A stretch of 64,000 bases of DNA from Rosa chinensis (Eukaryota; Streptophyta; Magnoliopsida; Rosales; Rosaceae). Location: positions 62,928,139 to 62,992,138 of the forward strand of contig NC_037094.1 of NCBI RefSeq assembly GCF_002994745.2. The letters run 5' to 3'. This document shows positions 1 to 12,290 of the stretch, piece by piece. Numbering within the stretch: position 1 is the first letter of the stretch; every line of letters begins with the position of its first letter. A program made the translations under genes and the position numbers. The notes beneath the pieces are model-generated. The model did no database searches. It saw nothing but the letters and a program-made list of their open reading frames with translations, and was not told where the DNA came from.

Positions 1-535
1 TATGAGGAGATATACTAATTTGGCAGCTTCTGGTGCTTTTTACTTGGTACCATATCATATCCTGTGCTTTTTCCTTTCTCCCTTTTAAACTTGCTCGATC
101 CTTTTGAGTCATATTTTTTGAACATGTTTTATTTAATCTAAGCAAAAATATACACATTAGAAAGTACCCTTCTAAGCAATAAAAGCTACGTTAGGCTGTT
201 TTGACTTCTTTCTTCCCAGGATTATATATTGTCATTTTTTGTACACAGGAGCGAACTATGTGTGTTCTACTGGATGTTTGTTTCAGAAGTGATAGGATTT
301 CAAATTCTATTCATGTTATTTCACTATACATGTTGCATTATTTATGATAGCTCAAACATAGTAAAGGTGGAACGCGATTACTTTTAATTGTTTTTTTTTT
401 TAAGTAACTTTTGGAAGATGATTTTCTAGGGCATTTGGGCTCAGATTAGGATATCAGACTGTTTTTTGTCTCCTTGTACGAGGGTTAATCAGATAATACG
501 TTATGACAGATCATATGCAATTCAACTATTGTGAC
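1..535 (+). repeat. Intron segment duplicated at 40207-40745 (copy A end)
   Basis: The first 535 bases are intron of the DnaJ gene, ending before the acceptor at 831-832. They match 40207-40745 almost base for base, with a few substitutions and small indels (for example near 147 and 270). The match stops after the shared GTGACAT. Because the window starts inside the match, the duplication continues to the left. It shows that the 35-40.7 kb DnaJ exons are a second copy of this gene and not its own upstream part. Confidence 0.9.
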
Positions 536-832
536 ATGAAATAACTAAGTAGTGTTTAGTAAAATTATATCGGTATGAACTACAAAGTGTCCAAATGGGA
601 AATATACTTGTTACTTTCAGGGGCCACTTTGCTTATGTCAACTTTCCTGACTGATCTAAAATATTTGGTGGCCTTCTATTCCTTAAACAGGGGTAAAACT
701 ATCTAATGCAAGTACTTGGTCTTTCCTGTAGGCGTCAAGGGCAATATCCTTATTGTATTGTCCTGTGTAACTAACTATTTCGCAGTTTCAAGGCTTGGAT
801 ATTACTCCTGATGCTGATAGTGAATTTTTCAG

Positions 833-2974
833 GCTATTCTTGGTGGTAAGGTTGAGGTGCCAACTTTAACCGGGAAGACAGAAGTAAAAGTAAGAGTTTT
901 GTCTTCATTTTAATTCTTTACAGATAAAGTTTTCTTACTTTTCTAGTCTTGTTCTTTCTCTTCCACTATCCTTTTGGTCTACACTAGCCTCTAGCATGTG
1001 TCAATTGGCCCTATTTTGTTTATTTTTATTTTGATAGATTTGTTCAAATCTTTTTGTTAATAATTTTATAATTAGATTTAGGTAAGTAAATTACTCCTTC
1101 TCAAGCTACAGTATATTTAATTCTAAAAAAAAACTACAGTATATTAAAAAATAAAAATGAAAACTGCACTTATTGCTTCTGAGAGCAGTTATTTTCTACT
1201 GCTTCCACAAAATGTGGGTAATGCTTTAAATTTGTTTTGTTTGTTTTTTTTTTTTTTTATAAAGAATTTACTACTTTGTCCTCTGTATATTAAGTTATTT
1301 ATTCTTCAACTTTAATAAAGAAGAGCAAACAATGGGACTGTGAAAATTTTACCCTAAGCTTCATTGGCTTAATTAATAGTTTAATACTGATACTGATTCT
1401 TCCTTGTAATTATGAACCTCTCAGATACCAAAGGGGGTTCAGCCTGGAGAACACATTGTACTAAGAGGCAAAGGTTACTAAAGCATTCTTTTGGCACTTT
1501 GTAAAAGTTAGACCTTGCTTTGTTAAAATTTGCTTACCTTGGATGTTGTTGCAGGACTACCGAAGCATGGTTTCCTAGTTCACCATGGAGACCAATATGT
1601 TCGCTTTCGAGTCCAGTTTCCGACGTAAGCTGCATTTTTTCTTCTTCTTTTTTTCTGCTTCTGGTTCAATTGCATGCATTCATATCTAGTCAACACTTTA
1701 TTTATGGTTTTCTGACAATTATTTCTAGCAAAAAGTTGGGATTGTGTATACTCACAGGGTTTGATGTATTTTTCTTAATAGTCTACAATATAATTACTTT
1801 TCTACGGTTGTGAGTTATGACTATACATTTGTCTCATTGTTTTTTTTTTCCGTTTCTAAAGTAAAATAAATGAACGTCAACATGCAATATTAGAAGAATT
1901 TGTGAAGGAGGAGATAATTCATGGAAACAGCAACTCCAACGATACAGACTGGTGAGCAGTTTACCTTACAAATGCTTTTTATTTATTTATTTTTATAAGA
2001 AATATATATATATATATATATATATTATGTATAATGCTTGAGTGCTACGTGTCATGTAATTTTGTACAAGCCACGTATTAAATTTTAGGATTAAGTACAC
2101 CTTCCACCCCTGTTCTTAAAAATTTCAATTTTGTTTCTTCTCTTCTAATTTGAACAATAAGTTAACTCATATCTTTTGCATTTTTGTCAATGTAAATCCT
2201 CCATTCATGTTGTTAAATGTAATTGGCGGAAAGCATCATAACATGCTCCACACATGTTTGAAGGTTAAATCGATGTTATTTCATCCTCAGAATAGCTTCG
2301 ATTCAATGGATGAGTGGTTGCAAGATTGGATCTTCCACCTCCTGTCCCTTTACATGGGGGAGGACTAGGACTGCTTGAAACTTTTTCCTGATATGGTTAG
2401 CCAGTACTCCCTGAAATCAAGTCAGAACCCAGAACCCTGGTCCAAAGTTCTGGCTGTGACTTCTTGACTCTGTTGACAAGCAAACAGGTGGTAGTCAGTC
2501 CAGTAAATGGACAGCAGGGAAACAGTCTAGCAAGTCTGAGTTGGTGGTTTACGTCAACAGCAGAGCAAGATGAGAAAAGATTTACCATTTGAGGATTTTG
2601 GCCTGCTGCTCTAATCACTCCAACTCGAGGGAAGCTTGCGAGGCCATAGATTCAGTAGAATATATTGCATGCTGGGAACCCCAATGAGGAACTAGTTACA
2701 CAGCCTAATGTGGTTTTCCGCCAATTCGATTTAAGCTATCAGGATGGAGTTTTCAAATTGACACATTCAAAATTATGAGGTTGACAATACTTAGATTAGA
2801 AACAAAAGCATGTAATTGAAACATTTAGCATCCCAATTGGAAAGAAAATGGAAACCTGTTTCACCAACAAATATTTGAAAAATATATTACATTAGAAAAG
2901 AGTGCATATGATCCAAAAAAGGCAGAAATTGTACCAAATTTAAATTCACTAATTGAAACCCTAGTGTGTAGATC

Positions 2975-3016
<42 letters not shown>

Positions 3017-3433
3017 TTAGATCATGGGGTGCTAGCCGTTGGATATAAATAGTTGTATCATAGAACAGTACTTTGAAACGCCACTGATCTCTCTCTCTCT
3101 CCTCCCCCCCCTCTCTTCCCTCCTTTCTTTTTATTTAGTTCATGGGGTGTTAGCCATTGGATATAAATAGTTGTATCTTAGAACAGTTCTTTGAAACGCC
3201 ACTGATCTCTCTAGTCCTTTGTTTAGGGTTTCCAATTTTTCCTTTTTCTATTTGGATTGGTCGGGGTTATCCCATATAATGTAGTTTTCTGCTAGCATTT
3301 TAGGTTGCTTTCCCATTATTACAAATTGAAGTCAAACAAGCCTAAATATTTGTTGTCAGTTAGTCACTCTTCTGATAGTGGTGAGTATCTTTAAATGGAC
3401 AACAGGCTTTATCAGCAGCTATCTACTGGTTGA
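833..3433 (+). CDS. Mitochondrial DnaJ (ATJ1-like), 3' exons of copy A
   Basis: These are the last five exons of a type-I DnaJ/Hsp40 co-chaperone, which in this family stimulates mitochondrial Hsp70 and binds unfolded substrates. Exons read from splice signals and frame are 833-889, 1425-1473, 1555-1624, 1862-1951 and 3406-3433. All introns are GT/AG and the phases join without a break. Exon 1 gives AILGGKVEVPTLTGKTEVK, exon 2 IPKGVQPGEHIVLRGKG, exon 3 the LPKHGF...DQYVRFRVQFP block, and exon 4 the INERQ...EEFVKEEI helix: the C-terminal substrate-binding and dimerisation part of DnaJ. The final 28-nt exon completes a split Trp codon and gives LYQQLSTG then stop, as I recall for plant ATJ1. 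The J-domain, zinc-finger and first C-terminal-domain exons lie left of the window. A partial second copy is at 34999-40156. Nothing here suggests inactivation. Family assignment is confident; the ATJ1 subgroup is inferred from memory of the family. Confidence 0.85.
2977..3215. repeat. CT microsatellite and 118-bp tandem duplication in the last intron
   Basis: A (CT)n tract runs from about 2977 to 3013. It is followed by two diverged tandem units starting at 3014 and 3132 (TATTTAG-TCATGGGGTG core), each ending near ACGCCACTGATCTCTC. Both units lie inside the 1454-bp last intron of the DnaJ gene, between donor 1952 and acceptor 3405. The pyrimidine tract is not adjacent to the acceptor. Confidence 0.8.
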
Positions 3434-4968
3434 ACTTACAGGTTTCAGCGGATAATTGAACGTGTTATGGGTCAGAGATTTGTGCTTAATTTCTCGATAT
3501 TCTTATTGATCCTTTTTTTGCTGAGCAAAACCACGGGCTGACTGTTGGCGCAAGGCGATTCGATCAAGATACATAGGCCAATTGTCATTGCTGTAGAGAT
3601 TTGCTGACTTTTCCATTCTTTGGAGTTCTGTTTATCGAAGGTACCAATTTTATTCCCACACCCCAAGTTATTGGCATAGTTCATTGTCTGCACATTGCTT
3701 TTCCTTTTATTTAGTCTACTACTTTCTCATTTTACAATGTTCTTCCAAAAAATGGTTGAATAGAAGTGGCTACCTTAAGTTTAACAAGTGATTGTCTTGT
3801 ATAATTATCTAGAAATCTTCACACTGAATCTCATTTGATTGTCATTTTTTTTTTTTTTCACAAGTTACAGAGAATTTGATGAGGAACCTAGATAATTAGC
3901 GAATCCTCATTGCCCTTGGAAACTTTGAGATGTTTTGGTTTTAAAATTTGATGGTATCCTTGGCATAAAAAATTGGGTTGTGAAAGCAGTCTCCTCTATG
4001 CCAATTAAGCTTAGACATCAGGCTGCGTAGTATTTACTTTGACTTTCTTGTTACAGTAAATGCAACCTTGATTTATAATTGTTGTGAGAGTAATTGCTTT
4101 TAGCAGTGTCCATATTTCCATTTAAAACTTCTGATGAAAGATGTTCCTAGTATCACAGTTTTACAGTCGTTGATGTTGAGCAAATAATGTTAGTATCTGA
4201 TATGGTAGTGATATTATTATTAGTCTATGAAACAGTTTGCTGTGAAATTATTTCTTGGAAGCAGAGGTAACACCTTTTTAGCAGTGGTGTGCACTTTCTT
4301 ACCTGTGTTACCAAAGAATTGAGAATGTGCTTTAGTCGGAAACAGCACTTCTGTGCTGCATGAAATAAAGTCTCCTTGACACATTATCATTGTGGCGGAC
4401 TTGAAAATCTGGGTCTCTGGACATCGTTTGCCACATTTTATGTCATTGTGTTTGAGCTGTTTTGAGCATTAGTGTCTTTGAAGCTTAACTCTTTTCCCTC
4501 GTCAATTGCATTTGCACTTTCATTTGCATCCCACATTACTTGATTTACCCTTGATTTGTTGCAGTTGACTTTGGACGTTTTGTCTTCTTTATTGTAGGAA
4601 TGAAGGCCGGTGCAAGTTAATTACAACTCCTTCAGGCTTTATCAGGAGGAAAATTTACATGATAAAAATTACTTCTAATTCATATAAATGTTTGACCTTC
4701 AAAAAACTATAATATTTTGCATTATTTTTTTGTTTTCTTTGTCTTGCTGTGTTTTGAACTTGGTAGAAACGATACTAGGGTTTTCAGTTACTGTTACTGA
4801 GTAGAATCCTGATGTTTACAATACCAGAGGATGAAATCGATAAGATGACTCCTATAGCTTTTAACCCTGTACTCACGCCAAATAATTGGACTCCATAAAC
4901 TACTCATGTGATAGATATGGCTTTTACAAAGAGATTCAAATGTCAAGAGTCCTTTCTTAAGCGATGTT
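3434..4968. other. Intergenic stretch downstream of DnaJ copy A
   Basis: AT-rich sequence that should begin with the 3' UTR of the DnaJ gene. I see no convincing coding exon, RNA gene or structured repeat. Short open frames here lack codon bias and recognisable motifs. Confidence 0.5.
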
Positions 4969-5198
4969 AATAATAGATTGTCATCTACTCGTTGTCATCA
5001 TCCCATCAAGACATTTCCTCATAATTTTGTTAGTTTCCTTTGTGTAATAATTGATTGTCATCGACTCATTGTCTTCTTCCCAGTAAGATATTTCCTCACA
5101 ATTTTGTTAGTTTCCTTTGTGTAATAATAGATTGTCATCGACTCATTGTCTTCATCCCAGTAAGATATTTCCTCATAATTTTGTTATTTTCCTTTCTG
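4969..5198. repeat. Three-copy tandem repeat, about 77-bp unit
   Basis: Three tandem units start at about 4969, 5045 and 5122. Each begins TAATAATAGATTGTCATC or a close variant and ends with CATAATTTTGTTAGTTTCC or similar. Units differ by a few substitutions. A short open frame across the third unit is a by-product of the repeat. Confidence 0.8.
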
Positions 5199-6154
5199 TT
5201 CTTATCCAAAATGGAAGAGAAAATAAAAAGATAGATTGCAAGGAAAATGCGAGTGTGTGTGAGTTTTTGTTTACTTTAAGTCTATTTTACGCAGCTGTCC
5301 AAATTGTAAAGATAGATTAACGTATAGACTTTCTTGTGCATGATGTAGTGCTTTGGACCCTCATAGGGATGAAAATATGAAAAATCTCCTTGGTGGCTTT
5401 AAAAGTCACTTTTGTAATTTGTTGTTTTGCATGTTTTTCTCGACACTATCTCAATAAAGAAATACGTGTTCATTGTCACAAGTGACAGCATTGTTTGACC
5501 AACTTGATGGACTAGGTTTGGAAACAATTTTCTTTCCAAGCGTATGACATGTTAGGTTGTTCCATCCTTGTTCACTCCATTCTTCATTAAATGTACTTTT
5601 ACCTGAGCTTCTAATTGTATCAAAATAAATACACAGTTTTAACAACAATTAGAATAATTGTGATGAACTGTAATTAATACATGGAAAACAAACATCTCAT
5701 TATGTTTTAAAATATAAAAGGTTGAAATGTTAGATGAAAATATTTAAATTACGAGAATGGTTAGTAGGTTCTTGGTTAACCTAAAAGGATGAGGGAATAG
5801 AAAGAAACATATTAAGCAATTAGAATTTTGGCAGGCATTTCGCTCTTGAAATGATTTTGTATTTCAAGAGTTGGTGTTGGTGAGGCATCCGATCCTTCTA
5901 AGAGCCTTTCATTATCACACGCACACAGCAATGGCTTAAGTGGCTGACGACGTTTCTGTTCTGTATGTAACTTTTATTCCAACCAAGATATGTGAATACC
6001 ATTGGAAAAAAATGAGTAAAAAATGATGGGTTTGCCGGCCGAAACATGAAGCATATAATGCCATATGCAGCCTTTCCCCTTGAAAATGCCTACTTCACAA
6101 AGCCTTGTTCACAAAATCCACCAGGAAGAAAACACAGAAATACAGCTTGTGCTG
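5199..6154. other. Intergenic, 3' side of the purine permease gene
   Basis: AT-rich DNA between the tandem repeat and the stop codon of the minus-strand permease. The last few hundred bases should contain its 3' UTR. No other feature is supported. Confidence 0.5.
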
Positions 6155-7881
6155 TCATGGATTTGGAACTGACTGAGGGTTTTCTGTGTCTTGGCCACTA
6201 CTGTCCTTATTGTTTTCCTTTTTCTTAACTCGCTTGCTTTCTTTGTTGTGTTTGATTTCGCCGTAGAAGTATGAGACAAATCCCCAGAGGGAGAGCACAA
6301 GAGAAACGCCCTTTTCTGCTTGGAACTTTTCGTGGTAGAAAATCACAGCAAAGATCTCTGTTATCGGGAGCAGAACAGCGATTACGATGCCGGATAGTAG
6401 AGACGAGGCACAGAAGATGATTCCTATGGCTCCCAAGAAGAAACCCTGCCAGATTATAGCACTCACTACAAGCACCACATAGTAGGTAGTCTCCCCAAGC
6501 TCGAATTTCCTTGCGTCTCTTGGAATTACCTAGACAGCGTTTAAATCTATAATTAGATTCGAAGTACACATATATAATCTCCCAAAATTTAAACACCAAA
6601 TATCAAGCAGCTACAAGTCAAAAAATATTTCTCACCACAACTTGAGAAAACGAGATCATCATTCTTCGCTTTTGTATGATCATAGTATCAGAGATTTTTG
6701 GCCAATGAGTACGGAGTATCCATTGCCAAAGAACTTTTAGTCCATAAATGGTAAAAGTCCGAAAAGAAGAATCCATATTCAGAAACGAAAACAACCAAAT
6801 ACGAGCAATAAAGTATTGTTATCTTATCTACACGCATTATAAGTTTCATAAAAGTATTTTTTCCATCCAAGTTTACATCACTGGCATGAAGGTTTAATAG
6901 TAGATTCAACACTTTATTCGTTCGAGTATTTTCATACACTATTATCAGCGTCTAAAAAGATATGCACAAAATAATTTTCTGAATCCTCATCATTGAAAAA
7001 ATAAATAGAGTCACATCCCACCGTAATAATTGAAAAACTGGACCATTCTCGGTTTTTGGTTAAATAAAAAATTGGACTAATATAGAGTAGTCAATGCAGT
7101 ACTGCAGCAATTGCTAAAAAATCTGAAAAACCATTGTACTAACCTTGAAATCATTGTTGACCAGCATCCCAACAGTGCAGAAAATGGTAGCAAACAAACA
7201 CATAACCAACTGAATCTCCAAAACCAAAGCATACGTGATGTTCTGCTTGGCTTTCTTGTACATCAACTCCACCAACGGCAACACAAACCCATACAACGCC
7301 GCCGCGGACACCGTCATCATAAACCCGAGCATGTACTGCGCATTCGACTCCCCCTCGGGCCGGTCCGAGTTCGTGTTGAGGCCCAGAACCGCCGCCCCCA
7401 CCGTCAGCAACACGATGGCGTTTATGGAATACGACGTGAACTTCTGCTTCACAAGTATGAAGGCAAACAAGGCCGTGAAAGCCAGATGAGCCGCTGTGAT
7501 GAGGGCTGTGGTAGAGACGGGGATGCGGGCGACACCGTAGGCGTACAGGTAGTCGTCAAGGCCGGTGAGGACGCCGATGACGGCGGAGGCAACGAAGAGA
7601 GGGAGCTTCATGAAGAAGAGCTTGGTTGGTGGTTCAGTTGGAGCTTGGTTTTTGCGGCGGTGGTAGTAGGCTATGGCTATAGGGACGAAGATTATGGGCC
7701 AGCCACCGGTTTCGAGCATGCTCGTAAGCCAGACGCGCTTGCCGCCGTGGATGAAGTAGAGGCGCATTATCAAAGGGCCGCCGCAGGTGCCTATGGATAA
7801 GAATACGCAGCTCAGAATGAGCAGCAACCTTTTCAGGGCGGCGGCTTTACGTTGCTCATCCTCAGTGGTTTCCATTTGCAT
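6155..7881 (-). CDS. Purine permease (PUP family), two exons
   Basis: A complete gene for a plant PUP transporter (drug/metabolite transporter superfamily), which imports purines, cytokinins or related compounds across the plasma membrane by proton symport. Exon 1 is 7144-7881 (246 codons) and exon 2 is 6529-6155. The donor after GATTTCAAG and the acceptor ...CTGTCTAG join in frame through [12 protein letters not shown]. The resulting protein of about 370 residues is normal length for the family. About ten hydrophobic segments alternate with short loops. Family-typical stretches include [15 protein letters not shown] near the N-terminus, [19 protein letters not shown] mid-protein, and [20 protein letters not shown] plus [12 protein letters not shown] at the C-terminus, followed by a Lys/Glu-rich hydrophilic tail. 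Either Met at 7881 or the Met two codons later could start translation. Substrate cannot be told from sequence. It appears intact and is the clearest complete host gene in the window. Confidence 0.93.
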
Positions 7882-8793
7882 GACCGTAATTCACTAGTTG
7901 CCTAAAAATTTTGTGTTTGATAATGTGAGAAGTAATGTACTAATATAGAGAGGTCTACGTGTGAGGGAAGCATATTGCTATGTGATGATCCTGATCGTTG
8001 ATTTGGTGTCTCCAAGGTTGAGAGTCGTCCACGCGCGGGGATAACTGTCTCTATCGCAGCTCAAGGATGAGCTAATGGTGATGCAGGAGCGATGCAGGAG
8101 CAAGAGACTAGCAACGTGTGTCAAAGCAGGAGTCAAATAAATGGGTGAAGCTAATCAATATTAATCTAGGTGTGTGTATGTATACGTCTTGTCGTATGTG
8201 TATTGAAGCTGTTGTCATCATTGGTGTATCTTTGCGTACCTTTAAGATATTGGATAATAACTAGAGCTACAGCGGAACTCTATCTACACAAAATTTTTGA
8301 TTTTTGGAATAGATGTGTAAGAAAAGTTTTGTTCAGAGAGTCATAACAGTTTACAGTTCCAGAATTAGTTTTGCATGTAAAATGAAGCTAGTTTTGTATT
8401 ATCTAACTTGTGGTTTATTTAATGCATTGTTGCCTCATGCATGTATAATAAGAAGAAAAACAAATTAAGGTGGTTGTTCTACCCAAAATCTAGGAGCCAA
8501 TTACCTTAATTGTCCAGCATACTTTTTTTGTCCTAATATTATCAAGTGCTGATTGAAGGTGAGTAACTAGCTATTTTGTTTAGAGAGAGTACATAGTGGT
8601 GCATGTATATGATAATTGTGCCTGAAATCTAATGAAGAAGAAAAGAAACAATAATAAGGTCACCAGATCTTTGAACATGAATTCGATCAAGTTGCACCTG
8701 ACATTCAGGTAAAGTTGCTCCACCTATGGTTGCACTTGTCATGTGATTGTCTTTTTGTATTTTTAAGCTCAAGTGCTTAATGTTTTTAATGCA
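7882..8793. other. Upstream region of the purine permease gene
   Basis: Non-coding DNA that should hold the permease promoter (transcribed leftwards). I cannot place a TATA box or transcription start with confidence. No ORF or repeat of note is visible before the Helitron-type terminus at 8794. Confidence 0.45.
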
Positions 8794-8830
8794 CTAGAAA
8801 TGATACCCGCGCATTGCTGCGGGATTTTTG
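8794..8830 (-). mobile_element. Helitron-type 3' terminus (minus strand)
   Basis: On the minus strand a hairpin with CCCGCA/TGCGGG-type arms is followed 12 nt later by CTAG and then a host T. This is the layout of a Helitron 3' end (subterminal hairpin, CTRR, insertion between A and T). The element body would extend rightwards. I could not locate its 5' TC end, so only the terminus is annotated. A second terminus of the same form is at 24998. Confidence 0.5.
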
Positions 8831-10506
8831 TTAACAATTTTGTATGTAAGGCTTGTTAATGAGTTCATTCATCCAGTTGAAGCATGGCAATAAACTGAAT
8901 GCATTCATTTGTCAAGATCAAGAGACTTGTAATAATGACAACAAAATGCATGTAGAAAACTAATGTATGGCACAGAGCTAAGGGTACATGCATACAATTA
9001 TTCTTTTTTGAAGGAAGAATATTTACAAAATGGTAAGACATATACATCAGAATATATATTTCCAAATCCAAATTTTTTTATCTAGTCAATATATATAAGT
9101 AATACTTTCAACCTCCATAAATCATCTTTGCTAATTGAAGTGGTTCCTCTACAATTTCATCTAAAATCTCTATCAATGAATCTGGGGGACTCGATCACCA
9201 ATTTCCACTCAACTTGAAAATAGAGCTGCAAGGGAGATCCACACATAACTAACATAAGAGAAAGAAATTACGTTTGAATGGAAAACCAAAAAAGTAAATA
9301 ATTACTACTATTGATTAATTACCTCAATCACTGAATTTGTTTCAGACTTAGTCTTGAAACTGGCATCTCTAATGACTAATGAGGTTAGCAGAAATATATT
9401 TGAAAGCCTAATTGCTTCTTTTTTTGACATCTTTAAATTATAGAAGCCTTCAATATATAGCTGTGCATAGAGGCTGGTGCTGAAGAAAGAAAAAGAAAAA
9501 GGAATTCTTTTTGTAATAAAACAGCTTATTTTCAATTATCCATGGCTTTCTTTCTAACTGAACTAACAACTAACAGAAATATAATGAAGTCCTAAGTTTC
9601 ATAATTATTGTACATATTCACCCATCCGAGCATAAATCTTTCTTATAGTGAAACCTTGTCAGGATTGAGGATGTAGAAAGTGCTTCCTGTACTTGATAGT
9701 GAAACTTTGTCTAGAATACCGAATATATGGAAGTTAATATAAAATAGATCAAATAAAAGTATGATTTTTCTGTGATACCATATCTGAATGACATAATGAT
9801 AGTTAGTATGGCTTACTTTGATATTGTTTCAATTTGAGGCTTGTGAAAACTGCAAGTGCAGGTGGCGGTATCCCCCCACAATGTCACCAGTATATCTTCT
9901 TTCCTGCATTTTTAGATTTAAACAGTTGTCAACATAACCATACCACATTCAAATACAAACAAAAAAGGACAATGAAAACGGGCAAAGATAATTAAGGTCG
10001 CCTCAGAGATACAGATAATAGAAAATATAAACTCAACTAAACCCTTCTTATTAGGCAGTATGAAAAAAATGGTCATTTTCAAGTTACATGAAGTACATTA
10101 ATAGCATATATTCTCAAAGATTGAAATACAGAGTTAAATTCTAATCAAAAACTGCAAACATCAGAAATGTAACTAAAGTTAACATCAAAACTAAAAAAGA
10201 TGAAAAAAGTACCTTTCAAATCTAAAGACAATTCATCCCTTGAAGTATTTTCTTGCCAGTTCCACCTAAGAAAAGAAAAGGTCACTGTTTGTGAACGAAA
10301 TGTAGTCTTAAATGGAAAAGAAATGGACTATTTGTGAACAATCTAAATTGAAAAAAGGCATGACAAAATTAGTAAAAGATAAATTAAACCAGAACACATT
10401 GTAATTCACAAACTGTGACTGAGTTTGGCAAAAACCAAGTTCATTTGCCCACTTATGCTGCGATCTCTATTATTGAAGGCACAGGTTAGCTTATAAATTG
10501 TGATAG
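8831..10506. other. Probable Helitron interior, no intact gene
   Basis: AT-rich DNA between the Helitron-type terminus and the MULE. A few short exon-like minus-strand stretches occur, for instance around 9330-9430 and 9840-9900, but none joins into a recognisable protein. If the Helitron call is right, this is its interior and the MULE at 10516 may be nested in it. Confidence 0.35.
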
Positions 10507-10515
10507 TTTTTTCTA

Positions 10516-12281
10516 GGACTAATTTCACTTTGCCTCCTCCAACTTTGGGTCGAAAGTCATGTTAGTCCCTGATCTTTTTTTTTAATCAAGTATACCCCTG
10601 CACTTCCGAAATTCATCTTCCGTGCCCAATCCGTCTAAATGTGCCGTCAAATAGTGATGTGGCATAGACTGGCTGACACATTTTTTGCGTCCGGACCCAC
10701 ATAAATGGTTAAATTCCCTAAATAACCTTTGGGCTTAATTCACCAAAAAAAAAAAAAAATCACAATCTTCATCAGTTTATCTTCTTTCCAACCCGATCAC
10801 CTAAACCCATCTCCATCTTAACACATTCTTTCTAACTTCTTCAAATAATCTTCCTTCAGCTAATGTTCCATTACATTTGACTTGCTCATTAGCAGTCTCA
10901 TATTTCTCTTTGCTTCCTTCTCTGCTTTCAATTTTGCTTCTTCCTCAGCCTTCACCTTTGCCTCCTCCTTCGCAGCCTCGAGTGCTTCAATCACTAAATA
11001 CCCAGATCGAATCTCCAAGACCTTCCCTGTGAAACTGAAGCAAAAACCCAAGCCTCGCACCCCAGAGCATACTCCCAAAGCTCTCGCTTCAAGAAGGCAG
11101 TGGCGGCGGCGGCGACCCCGCTCGCCGTGTTCTCGGCAATTCGATCAATTCGGCAGTGCTTGCTGTTACAGAGGAGCTCCGATTGAGGTTTCGAAAGGGC
11201 TCGGCTGTTGTGGCTTGCTGTCTCTGCACCGGCGGAGGTTGTGGTGCCGGCCAATTGTAGCCGTCGCTGCCTCGCAAGATGAATCAGTAAAGCTCCAATT
11301 TTTGGTTTTAATTGGGATATTTGCTTTATTTGGATTGTGAAAATCCATTAACTAGCAATATCTGGGCTTATGGATGAGATTGAGCTTATGGATGAGATTT
11401 GGAAGAAGGAGGGCGTGGAGGATGGCGGTGGTGGTGGAGAAGTCAGATTCTGCTGTGGTGGTGGAAGTAGCTATTTCCAACATCTTACCAAAGAAGTGAT
11501 GAAACAAGAAATGGAAGTAGCTACCAGATTGGTTGCTCGTAAGGAGGAATGCGAGAGGTATGGTACTATGGTTTGTTTAATCTCACATTTCTTGTCAAAG
11601 TTTTCATCTTTCCTTATTATTCGTACATGGGTTTATCTGAAATTCTTTTTGGTTTGAGTTCTCAGTAAAGTTTATAGATTTCCATATGCTTCTGGTATTT
11701 CTGTGTTAGAATGTTGAAGGATGTTAAGGAGAAGTTGGAAAAGGATGAAACAAGTGAAATGGCAGAGACTTCATTTTGGGATGACTGGTAGTTCTTTACT
11801 CTGTCAATTTTCTTCTTTCTGGTACCCATCTCAAAAACAAAAAGAAGATCAGAAGGGATTAGAACACAACAACGAATTGGTTGAGAAATATTTGAGAGAA
11901 GTTAGATGTGGGTGTCCAAATCAATTCTGGTTTTGACTTGTTGGAGACTAGGGAGCGTGATGGTGGTGGAGGTGAGTCGCGGTGGTGCTTAGAGAAGTGT
12001 GGTGGAGGAGCGGCTCGAGCTCTCATACAGAAACCCAGAAGCAAAAATGGATTGATTTCATCAGGAAGGGTGGCAATGCCCATTTTGCCCTTCTTGTGGA
12101 TTGAAAGACTGAAAAGTGGGTCTGCCTGTCGGTGCCACATCACCATTTGACGGCTCATTTAGACAGATTGGATACGGAAGATGAATTTCGGAAGTACAGG
12201 GGTATACTTGATTAAAAAAAAAGATCAGGGACTAACATGATTTTCGACCCAAAGTTGGAGGAGGCAAAGTCAAATTAGTCC
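10516..12281. mobile_element. MULE with long terminal inverted repeats and 9-bp target duplication
   Basis: The terminal inverted repeats are roughly 160 bp and begin GGACTAATTTCACTTTGCC at the left, with the complementary GGCAAAGTCAAATTAGTCC at the right. The exact 9-bp direct repeat TTTTTTCTA flanks the element at 10507-10515 and 12282-12290, the size made by Mutator-like transposases. No transposase is present. The interior is GC-richer than its surroundings and contains gene-like sequence, so this is a non-autonomous, Pack-MULE-like element. Confidence 0.85.
11370..11787 (+). pseudogene. Spliceable gene fragment captured inside the MULE
   Basis: Two exon-like blocks, 11370-11557 and 11710-11787, are separated by an intron with donor GTATGG and acceptor GTGTTAG. 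The joined frame stays open and reads ...ARKEECER|MLKDVKEKLEK...TSFWDDW, ending at another consensus donor (11788). The protein is charged, with a Gly-rich segment (residues ~18-30) and a predicted helical part (~35-85). I do not recognise the family. The Lys/Glu/Ala-rich frame on the opposite strand near 10860-11078 may be another captured piece. Retained splice sites with an open frame favour capture of a real gene piece. Confidence 0.45.
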
Positions 12282-12290
12282 TTTTTTCTA

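Noticed and set aside
2287..2368. Possible last DnaJ exon after a CCTCAG acceptor
   Set aside because: Joining it to the donor at 1952 makes TGA at once. The acceptor at 3405 restores Trp and gives the family-like ending LYQQLSTG.
7111..7800. 229-codon plus-strand open frame
   Set aside because: It is the antisense of exon 1 of the purine permease; composition is Arg/His/Gly-rich as expected of a shadow frame.
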